The notes under the pieces are model-generated. The model was not told the origin of the DNA and made no database searches. It saw nothing but the letters and a program-made list of their open reading frames with translations. A DNA stretch of 64,000 bases from Anaeramoeba flamelloides (lineage: Eukaryota; Metamonada; Anaeramoebidae): positions 7,750,001 to 7,814,000 of the forward strand of contig JANTQA010000057.1 of assembly GCA_027625915.1 (NCBI GenBank), read 5' to 3'. A program made the translations under genes and the position numbers. Positions 12,201 to 21,493 of this stretch are shown in pieces (the stretch's first letter is position 1; each line of letters begins with the position of its first letter).

Positions 12201-12815
12201 TTGAAAAGAGACTGTGTATCTGGTGGTATTCCCAAAATTTGGGGTTTAAAACCTTTCCAAAGAAAATTTAGGATTTTAAAGAAGAAAATTGTTGAATCAT
12301 AAGACAGAATTTGGGAAAAATCACAAATCAATTTTCAAAAAATCAAAAATAAATTCAATTTCTTTAACAAATTAAAAAATAATTTTATGTATTCTTATAA
12401 ATAAAAACAAAAACTTTAATAGAGTTTCCAAAAAATGGATGGCTTTTTATGTTGTTATTCTGTTACTTCCAAAGCAACAATTGGGGAAATAAGAAGAGAT
12501 TTCCAATCCATAATCAAAATTAAAGATACAACACAAGTAGTTGGTGTATTAATCTCAAACAAATGTGATGTTAGAGAAGAAGAACGAGCTGTTTCGCCTG
12601 AAGTTGGTAAAGAATTAGCACGCGAATTCAATGTACCATTTGTTGAAACATCTGCAAAAACAGGTGAAAATGTTGAATTGGCATTCCTTACAGCAGCAAG
12701 AGAAGTAAGAAAATGGTTAAAGGATCACCCAAGAGATAAACAAAAAAAACCTAAGAAAAAGAAAAAAAAGAAAAGAAGAGGTAAAAAAAAATCAGGTTGC
12801 TGCGAATTAATGTAA
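9205..12815 (+). CDS. Ras-family small GTPase with CAAX box (first exon not identified)
   Basis: Three exons are supported: 9205-9283, 9393-9505 and 12423-12815, joined in matching phase. They give GGGGVGKS (P-loop), [13 protein letters not shown] (switch I with the effector Thr), DTAGQEE (switch II with the catalytic Gln), NKCD and ETSAKT. The C-terminus has a Lys/Arg-rich stretch and ends CCELM, a CAAX box whose final Met favours farnesylation. It should therefore act at membranes as a GTP-dependent switch. The residues at Gly12, Gly13 and Gln61 of human Ras are kept; the residue between Gly10 and Gly12 is Gly, not Ala. The starting Met and first few residues must lie on an upstream exon. 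One weak candidate is 8923-8949 (MSKRKFLFF before a GTAATT donor), which is two residues too long for the usual first strand. The second intron is 2.9 kb. Confidence 0.9.
9506..12422 (+). other. Long second intron of the Ras gene
   Basis: This 2917-nt intron splits the gene just after IIRDR, with GTAAGT as donor and TAATAG as acceptor. It carries a copy of the repeat at 9835-10000 and a degraded copy of the CACTACAAGG-ended element at about 11138-11850. Short open frames near 10334-10710 overlap on both strands and look non-coding. Confidence 0.75.
11138..11850. mobile_element. Degraded copy of the CACTACAAGG-ended element
   Basis: The interval aligns in inverted orientation with 29717-30419, sharing AATCTCTAAATTTTGTATTT, TATAACTGAAATCCAAT and CTAACTTTAATTTTC. 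The terminal motif survives only as AATGTAGTGATGG at the right end. Confidence 0.5.
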
Positions 12816-14957
12816 ATCAACATCTCTTTGGTGATCTTCATTATAGAATTTTACTTTATTTGATTTTTTTTTTTTTTAGTACGAGAATTTGAATAAAGCT
12901 TTAATCTTTATCTTATAAATGGAATATAAATCATGAACTATTTAATTCGAAAAAAAAAAATAAAAAAATCCAAAAATAAACAAAATTAAAATTTTTTAAT
13001 AAAAAAATTGCAAGTTTTATTTCTTTTTATCCTTTCGAAAACCTGTAAAGTTTTATTTTAAAATCATAAAATAATTTTTAAATTTAAATTATTGTTATGT
13101 GTGAGCTAACTCAGATATATTCAGTTCCACCATTAAAACACAAACTTTCAACCATATTTAAGGGACAAAAAAAATCTCAAATTAAGGCACATTTTTTGGA
13201 ATTGTTTTTTTCTACAATTAATTTACGAGAATTTGAATTTTGTACCTTAATTTGAGATTTTTTGTGCCTTAAATTTTGTTGAAAGTTTGTGTTTTAAAAG
13301 TGGAACAGGCAGTAGTTCTTTTTGTTTTTTTCTTGAATTGGAGTTTCCATTAGGATCTTGGGGCTATTGTTTACTCTATATTATAATTTGAAATAATCTA
13401 CATTAGCTAATACTCGAAAGACTTTTTTTATTTTAGTGTGATATTTTTATGTGACATTTTTTTTTGTCGGTTTTGTTTCTATCAAAAAATTGATATATTT
13501 GTTCGTTACATATTGAGTTGGAGTAGCTATGGGAAAGGTTTTGAGGAATTTTACATTCATTAATTAATCAATGAAAAAAGTTTGCAAAAACTAGTCGAGT
13601 TTTGTTTGAACAAAATAATTATTTTAAGGGAGTATATACATTTTTCAATGTTCGAGTGTCACAATTTATGTGAAATTAAATTCATCAAATCATTTCTTTA
13701 GCCAAATACATTGTTATTTTCATAAATACTAGAGTGGAATATATCCTAGTCTAAAATATTTTCATATCAACAAAAAATTGGAATTTAAAAAAATAAAAAG
13801 ATTGATCATGAAATATATAAATAAAAATAAATCATTTCTTGATCTTATCTGTAAATATTTGATACAATTACTTCTTCTTAATTTGGCTTTGTTCTTAATT
13901 CTTCATTGAAATACTTTTGTTTTTAAAAATTTTTGAGAAATAAATTACTTTTTATTTCAAAAGAATTATTACAAAATAAATTTAGAAATCCTATTTTCAT
14001 TTAATTCATCTAATTCTTGATTGAGTTAAGAAAATAGGATATTTATTAAATTCCTCTTCAGAAATTAAGATTTATTGGAGGTTTCCTGTTTGATTATAAT
14101 AATTATTTATTTTCTATTAAATTGAAAACTTAAAATTTGTTCTGAATCTGATTTCAATTTTTTTTTGAATTGATCAATTATTTTGGGTTGAATCTTTTGT
14201 AACTGTTTTTTGATTCCTAGAATTCAACCCCTTTATTTTAATTTTTGAAATAGTGCTCTGTATTTTAGTTTTGTTTGATAAAAATATTTGAAATTAGAAT
14301 TTTGAAAAGCAAATTTGTAAAAAAATGATTTGTAAAATAAATAATAAATAGTAATAAGGCGAGAAATTCAAGGTTAACAAATTGTTTGTATTCATACAAA
14401 TTAAGAACACAAAGAAAAAACAAATCTTGGAAATAGGCCTTTATCGATTTTTTTTTTTATTCATTTTTGATTTCAACAAATTTATATGGAAAGGTGATCT
14501 TTTGTGTTTGGTCTTCTAAAAGAAAATAATTGTATCAAAGACACACCTTCTCGGGTCTATTTTTTTAGTTTACTGTTTGATTAATTTCACATATTCGTAT
14601 AAACATATTTCTTGATCCAAAACTTAATTTAATAAAAACAAAAATTTAATCCAAAAAAATTTTCAAAAAATTGAAAAATTTAAGATTCAACTCTGAAATA
14701 GTTTGTGTTCGCTTTCTTTTCACAAATAGAGCAGTGAAAGATATTTTGGTTTCAAAGTTTCAATATCTTGTATGGCACTCAAAAAATATTTTTCAAGTAA
14801 GGTTCACACAATTAAAATTTTTGTAAAATGGTAAAATGTACTTGCTTAAAAAAAAAATTAAGAGAAATAAAATCCTAGCTTATGTATTATTCTTGTTTAT
14901 ATTTATTTCTTCTATAATAATAATAATACTACTAATACTAAAAGGAGCAAATATGTC
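12816..14957. other. Interval between the convergent Ras and Psf3 genes
   Basis: No gene is seen. It contains a palindromic MITE (13121-13313) and an 11-bp stem with a 31-nt loop (ATCCTATTTTC at 13988-13998, GAAAATAGGAT at 14030-14040). The remainder is AT-rich with no recognisable feature. Confidence 0.5.
13121..13313. mobile_element. CAGTTCCAC palindromic MITE, copy 1
   Basis: Inverted halves run from CAGTTCCAC at the left to GTGGAAC near the right, with CTCAAATTAAGGCAC mirrored by the GTACCTTAATTTGAG and GTGCCTT blocks. Same family as 43182-43376, where TA duplications are clear. Non-coding. Confidence 0.7.
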
Positions 14958-16031
14958 TCAATTTACTCTTTTGCGTTTTTTTAATTTTTCTGTAAATTCG
15001 CTGGGCTTTATTTTGTTTGTTCTTCGGTCTTTCCATTCTTTAAAAAGGGACTGATTTTTGAGGCTAAAGTCATAAAATATTTTTTCGAGTGTCGACAATT
15101 TTTCTAATAAATCTTCTTCGTTGGTATAAATAGCACTGATGTGTCTGGGTTTGAATAAATTTAAAGAAATGTGGTCCTTTGAAGAGTTTGTAGGCTTTTT
15201 TTTAAAATTCATGCTAAACTTTTTCTCTTCGTTATGGGAATGGACTGCAATTTGCAAAGAATGGTCAAAGATGGTTAAAAGCCTTGAAGCTAAAGCTATG
15301 CTCATTACTTCAGACAAATTTTGATCACCGTTTGTTGCTGCCACAAAGATCCCAAAGAAGTACCAATGTGGGCATTTCGATAGAAGAGAAATCGAGACGG
15401 GATCTGCAAGTAGGTTGTCCCTGAACTGGCGGCGAAAGGCCGTTGGTTTGATGAGTTCAACAACTCCTGCATTGTACCAAAAAGAGCCAATCCATACCGG
15501 TAAAGATGCAGAAGTGCCTACTTCGATCAGGTTTTGGGACGAAGACTGGGCAACAACAGTTCGGATTTTTGTAACTTTCTTTACGGCGCGTGGTTTCTTT
15601 TTGTTGCGATCATTCAAACACTCTTGGCAATACCAATTTGAAGTGGGCTCCTCGGTGATCCCAACACAAGAGTAATGGTACCATTTTTTTTTACAACGTG
15701 GGTTGTCACATTGGATCCATTCGTCGTCTTTCTCTTCGCCACAACAATAAGAATTTGTTTTGTTTGGATCCTTTTCCTTTTCTTTTTCTTCTTCTTCATC
15801 AGTTTCTTCTTCTTCACTGCTTGATTCTTCGCTACTTGATTCTTGTTGTGAGTTTTCGTCTTTCTTTAATAAATCTTCATTGCCCTCTTGATCATTGTCA
15901 AGAGAAATGTTTCTTGATGGGCTACGGAAATATGCCTTCAGAAAGTCTAAACGCTTTGATTGCTCAACAAATTTTAAAGTTTGGTTTTCTTCCTCAGCTA
16001 GAAGCGTGGTAATATTCCAATACGTTGACAT
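14958..16031 (-). CDS. GINS complex subunit Psf3 with an embedded PHD finger
   Basis: A single 357-residue frame starting at ATG (16029-16031). Residues 1-36 (MSTYWNITTLLAEEE, then LKFV and LDFLKAYF) match the short N-terminal module of Psf3. Residues about 60-90 are Glu/Ser-rich and acidic. Residues 94-140 form an ING-like PHD finger: YCC, WIQCDNPRC, WYHYSCVGI, NWYCQEC. Residues about 176-345 match the Psf3 helical domain: SLPVWIG, NLLADPVS, CPHWYFFG, then a C-terminal KKRKRVN comparable to KKRK in human GINS3. GINS joins Cdc45 and MCM2-7 in the CMG helicase. Cage positions Tyr95, Trp105, Asp109 and Trp117 fit H3K4me3 binding, which is inference. Human Psf3 has 216 residues, so the extra length is mostly the acidic and PHD insert. 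The first zinc pair is adjacent Cys96-Cys97 rather than C-x-C. Base composition is clearly less AT-rich than the flanks. Confidence 0.85.
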   Translation of the reverse strand: MSTYWNITTLLAEEENQTLKFVEQSKRLDFLKAYFRSPSRNISLDNDQEGNEDLLKKDENSQQESSSEESSSEEEETDEEEEKEKEKDPNKTNSYCCGEEKDDEWIQCDNPRCKKKWYHYSCVGITEEPTSNWYCQECLNDRNKKKPRAVKKVTKIRTVVAQSSSQNLIEVGTSASLPVWIGSFWYNAGVVELIKPTAFRRQFRDNLLADPVSISLLSKCPHWYFFGIFVAATNGDQNLSEVMSIALASRLLTIFDHSLQIAVHSHNEEKKFSMNFKKKPTNSSKDHISLNLFKPRHISAIYTNEEDLLEKLSTLEKIFYDFSLKNQSLFKEWKDRRTNKIKPSEFTEKLKKRKRVN

Positions 16032-16984
16032 TACGAAGTTGTTTTTATGTGTTTATAGATTCTTTTAAAAGTTAGAATTTTGGATTCAAAGAAAAAGATC
16101 AAAAAAATTATAAAAAAAATAACGGATATTTTGGAAAAATGTTTATTCCTTTTTCATACACAATTGTGTCTTTTTCTAAAAATGGTTTTTTTCTGTCTAA
16201 AACGGGAATTTTTTCAAATGAAATTGGTACAAAGCATTTGTTCTCAAAAAAAAATTTATTTTAGTAACTTTTCAAAATAAGGGAGAAAAATATAAAATGA
16301 AAAATTTTTCAAAAGCATTCAAAAGTTATCAAAATGAAAGTAAAACTTGTTGACAGTCCCTCTTTGGAAAATCATATTCAAATTAATTTGATTTTTCTTT
16401 GGTCAGAAATAAACTCCATATCTTTATGGTTTCATAGTCAAAAATGAAAATTTCACTTTTTTTTTAAGAATCTAACAACCTAAGATTGTTTATTAATAAT
16501 TAACTTTGGAGTAGAGTTGAGATTCATCAAAAAAGAAATACATGAACAAACACAAGATTAAATTTCTAAAAAAATGTTAAAAAAAAATTAGTGACCCTTT
16601 CATTGGAAAGTATTGTTACAAAATTTCACCATTTTTTTCGTAAAATAAAAATTGTTGACAATAAGATTTTTTTATCTTAATTGTCTTAATTTTAAAAGAA
16701 AATATATGGCCTCACAATTCTTAATGCTAATTTGGAGTTTCAAAAATTTTATTTTTTTTTTTGAATTTAATTTTTAAAAAGAAAAAAAAAAAAAAAAAAC
16801 AATAAATAGAAGAAAAAAAGTAAAGAAAAAAAAGAAAGAAAGAAGAAAAGAAAAAAAAAAAAAAATTTCAAGAAATTATGTTGATGTGTATACTGGATTA
16901 AACTCATAGAATATGAAAGATTTCTTTAATAAAACTTTAACTTTGATTGAAAAATAATTTATTTCGAAATAGGATCTCAAAAAC

Positions 16985-17212
16985 AAAATTTCAAAAATAG
17001 TGGCAGATTTTTTATCAGAAAAAAAGATTTTTTAATTGTTTTTTTTTTTTTTTTTTGAATATTAATATATTTTCTGAAAGTATTTAGAGATAATAAGAAA
17101 TATAGATTAACAAATAAAAATATAGTATAATGATTGTATTTTTTGAAATACAAATGAAAAAAGAAAAAAATAATAAAAAAAAAGCTTGCCCCTATTTTTG
17201 AAATTTGGTTTA
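16985..17212. repeat. Short palindromic repeat related to the 6797-7284 ends
   Basis: AAATTTCAAAAATAGTGGCAG at the left is mirrored at the right as CTTGCCCCTATTTTTGAAATT. The AATAGTGGCAG core is the end motif of the element at 6797-7284. The interior is T-rich and without a coding frame. Confidence 0.45.
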
Positions 17213-17479
17213 TATCTAAGCAATTTCCAATAAAGTGGGACAAATTTATTTTAAAATATATCTTTTAAACTCAATTCATACAAAATTATTTCAATATCCA
17301 AAATCATCAACCAGAATTTATAGATTCTTGATATTAATTCAATTTGTATCTATGTATTGTATTACATAAATAAAAGATATTAAATTTTCTAATCTCAATT
17401 TTATCAGCTATTTTTTAGGGATTAAAATTAGGGTTTATTATTTTCTTTTTGATTGGAAAAACCATTTTCATAACTTTTT

Positions 17480-17880
17480 TAATCTCAACAAAATTTCAAA
17501 TAGAATTGAAAACATATAACTGCATTTTATTGTTTAAAAAAATCATTTGTACCCTTTCCATATTTCCAGTTTGTTATTGAAATTGGTCGTACATTGTTTT
17601 CATCAAAAAAAGTTCATTTTTTTTTTCATTTTTTGGGAATATTTCTACAAACATATTTTGAAAGAAATACCTTAGTCATAGATTCAATTGTTATTAATAA
17701 TAAACTTAATTTGGTATTTTCAATTTATAAATAATTTCAATGCCAAAGATGCTTTTTTAGGAAATGTAAAAAAAAATGCCCCACTTTTTTGGAAATACCT
17801 TATAGGTGGATATCATTAAATATAGCTTTGATGAAAACTATCAAATCCGTTTAAATGACTAAAATAGAATAATTCAGTCT
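17480..17880. repeat. Diverged repeat, partner at 35735-36110
   Basis: Shares with 35735-36110 the ordered blocks TTTAAAAA..TCATTTGTACCC, CATTTTTTGGGAATATTT and TTTTTTGGAAATACC, with the same spacing. No terminal repeat or coding frame is resolved. Confidence 0.4.
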
Positions 17881-18721
17881 ATTTAATAGTATTATTTAAA
17901 AAATTAGTCAATAATTATGATTTCTTTGTTTTGATTTAGTAGAATAAAAAAAATTTAACAAGATACTTATTTTATTAAAAAATAACATTTGATCTTTGCA
18001 TTATTTTATTATTCTATTTTCAAATTTTATGTGAAGAACCCAATTTATTGTTTTTGAATTGATATCATGATATTTACATCTTTATTATATCTTCCGATTT
18101 ATAAATAGTTTTAATAATTGGTCAAAATGAAGTTTGTGTGATATATGAAATTAAAATATTATTTATAATTTTTTTCAAAAAAAAAAACAATTATTAAAAC
18201 CAATAAAATATATTGTAATACCAAGTTGTAATAAAAATCATTTTTGTACAAAAAAAACCCAATAATCAACAAAATAATTCTCTATCAAAAAAAAAAAAAA
18301 AGGAAAAAATTTGTAGAAATGGGGTAAATATTTCAGATTAATATTTATACCTCTTAAAAATCATGGAGAAGGATTTTATTCGAAACTTTTTGTTCTAATA
18401 CAAATGTTATATTAATTTTTTTAAATAAAAAAACTTTTCTTAAAGAAAATTTAATGAAATAAATCAACTTAAAATCAGATAAAAAAGTGATTAGAATACT
18501 CAAAAAAAATTACTATAACATTATATTTACTATGTGAAATATTCCAAAAATGGTTTAATGCTTCTATAAAGTTGGAAAATTATCTGTTCTTCTTATTTTC
18601 AATTCTAATTTGATTATATCATTTGAATTTTATTCATAAAATTTAACATTTAAAAAAATTATTAACATTTATTTTAGAAGACTTTAAATATTTTTTACTA
18701 GATTTTAAATCTCATAAAAAA

Positions 18722-19330
18722 TAACCTTTCTTTTTTTTTTTTTTTTATTTTTTTTTATTTTTGAAGAGAGAAAATTGCTTTTCTCCTGTGTGCCCTAATT
18801 TCTAAACTTTTTTTTAGAAATTTTGTTAAAGAATCACAAATTTTATTATCACTTACTAATGATAATATATATGATGAATTCTTTTTATTAATAATATCTC
18901 TGATATTATTAATTTTTTTATTTTTTCAAAAAATTCAGATGTCCAGATTTTTTCGATTTATTTTATAGGCCGGACAGTCCCATAAAAAAATGATCGAAAT
19001 CTTCAATGATATCAATATTTAACTTTTCTTTACATAAATCACAATTTTTATTTTTATTTTTACTTGTTACATAAGAGTACCTATTTAAACAATTAGTAAA
19101 ATTTCGAAATTTTAGAATTGTTTTTGAAGCTTTCCAGTTTAAATATTTTTGTTGTTTGAAATTGCAATTTTGTTGTTTTATAATTTTTAGATATTGTTGA
19201 ACTTTCCAACTAGGTGAATTTTCCAATTCGGTTAATCGAAAAACTTTTAATTCTAAATCTAATAATTTTAATCCCTTAGTGTGCCAATTAATATTTTCAA
19301 AAAATAACCTTTCTCAAATATTAATTTATT
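18722..19330 (-). mobile_element. LINE 3' end fragment, copy B (longest)
   Basis: A minus-strand frame at 18963-19226 reads LKFRNFTNCLNRYSYV, then CDLCKEKLN and EDFDHFF, the C-x2-C...H zinc motif found C-terminal to the reverse transcriptase in many non-LTR elements. After a frameshift the tail continues as SLTKFLKKSLEIRAHRRK and FSLQK to a stop at 18755-18757, followed by a long T-run (the A tail). It is 5'-truncated, with no reverse transcriptase domain left. Confidence 0.65.
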
Positions 19331-19887
19331 TTCTTAAATAATTAGTTTCAGGGAACCTAATTATAAGTTCAAATAGAGTTCAAAAAAAAAAAAAAAGATC
19401 TTCATTTTTTAGATACTAGCTTACAAATGGAGTTAATTGTATTTTATGATTTAAAAATAATGTATAAATCGAAATATTGTTTTTTTTCTAGTTTCGAAAG
19501 AAACCATACTTATTTTTTAAAAAATAAAAAATGTTTGGTATTTTTTTATCAGAAAAAAGAGAAAAGATACTTTGATTCAAACAAATTAAAAATTAAAGAA
19601 AAAAACAATAAATTTGACGAAATAAAATAAATTCAAAAGAAAATAGTTTACTTTATTAATTCGGTTGGGAAATTTTAAGGAATATTCAAAATTAGTGATC
19701 GATGAAGAATACATTATCGATGCTTGATTTTATTTTTACTCCCCTTTTTAGATGTTTTTTAAGAAACGTCGAATAAAAGAGAAATAGATACTATTGAAAA
19801 GTTGAATGATCTGAGTTTTATAGTTGTAATTTAAATGGAAAGTTTGTATCTATTAGAAACAATTTAACATTTAATTTCAATCATTCC

Positions 19888-19921
19888 TTTTTTTTTTTTT
19901 TTTTTTTTTGGGGGGGGGGGG
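19888..19921. repeat. Homopolymer junction T22-G12
   Basis: A run of about 22 T is followed directly by 12 G, the only long G run in a very AT-rich window. It may be real or a consensus artefact at a homopolymer. Confidence 0.8.
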
Positions 19922-21006
19922 CTTTGAAGAGCAATTTCTTCAAAGTATCAGTTTAAAAAATATCAAATTAGTTTTTTTTTTGTTTTTTTTTATTATTATT
20001 TGTTCTTTTTTACAGATCCAGAGTTCTAAAAATACATAACAACTCATATTGTTTCATTTGTTCAACAACAGCTTATTATAATTCATCTTTTGGGGATACC
20101 ACTTCCAAACTCAAAATATGATATTGTTCAAGGTCTAAGAGGATATTAATCACTGTTTTTTTGAATTCTACAATACTGATAAATTGCAATTTATGTTTGG
20201 AAATTTATACTTGATTTTCCATTTTTAAATTTTTATTCTCAGCTTTGAATAAAGCATTTTATGAAGTTAAGTGCTAAGAAACTCTATAAAATTAGTTGTT
20301 CTTTAAAATATTCTTACACCGGGACTGTTTGATAAGAATCAGTTCTAAGATTTATAAAAAAGGAAATTGAACAAAAGATTTTTTGAAATTTCTTAGAATT
20401 TATCAGTATTATCTTATATCACTTCAAACAATATCATTTTTTTCTTTTCTGGACGCCAAACCGGTAACCTAACAAAGTGACGATTTCTTAATCGAAACAA
20501 TATAGACAGTTATTGATAAATTAAATAAAAAATATTAATTAAAAAATGTTAATTACTAACCTTTACAAAAGAGAATACATTTTTTTTATTTGTTTCATAA
20601 TCAACAAAATGAAAAATATAAATAAAGATATTTTTTCTATAATAAAAAATAAAAAATAAATAAATCCCACAAACAACTAAAAAAAATGAAATGGTTTTAA
20701 GGCGTTTAAAAAATTATTTTTAAAAATTTTAGTAATACAAAAAAAGTTTGACCTCATCACCTTGTAATACACATGAACCCATACATTAATTAGTGAAGTG
20801 TTAAGGATTGGGTGATATCTCCTAAGATTTGGGCTTTATATAATATAAGAGATATATTGTAGTTCAAATTTGAGAAATTAACAAAAACAAATTCTTATTT
20901 TTGAAAATTCATCGTCACTCTAAGATATTATCCAAAATAAGTTTATTTAATCAAAAATTTATTAGGAGTTTTGTACTACAAAACATTTCCTAAAGAAAAA
21001 TATATT

Positions 21007-21412
21007 TTATTTTATTTTCTTCTTAGGGGGTATCTTGGGCAGTGGAGAATTAATTTTTTTTTTCAATTCGATAGAATTTGGAATTACTGAGGTGTATCTT
21101 CTTCGTGGGGGAATTTTTGGTGGATTATTATTTAATTCTTTGTTTTCACTTTTTTCCGATTCTGTAAAAACAGTATTTCTTCTTCTTAGAATACCTTTAT
21201 ATGCAATTTTTTTATTATATGTATTATTCCTATTCTTAAAATTCCTATACTTCCTAGTCTTCTTCTTCTTCTTCTTCGTCTTGGTTTTCCTCTTCTTCCT
21301 CTTCATTATCTTCTTCTTTTTATTCTTTTTTTTATTATTAATAAGATTATTATTGTTATTATCATTATTATTATTATTATTATCATTATTATTATTATTA
21401 TCATTATTATTA

Positions 21413-21449
<37 letters not shown>

Positions 21450-21462
21450 CATTATTCTTCTT

Positions 21463-21493
<31 letters not shown>

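Larger units (their letters stand above)
16032..21006. other. Interval between the Psf3 start and the RhoGEF 3' end
   Basis: No host gene is supported. Contents: a short palindrome (16985-17212), a diverged repeat (17480-17880), a LINE 3' end (18722-19330), a T22-G12 homopolymer junction (19888-19921), a coding-like relic around 20014-20165 and a repeat copy (20190-20420). Confidence 0.5.
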
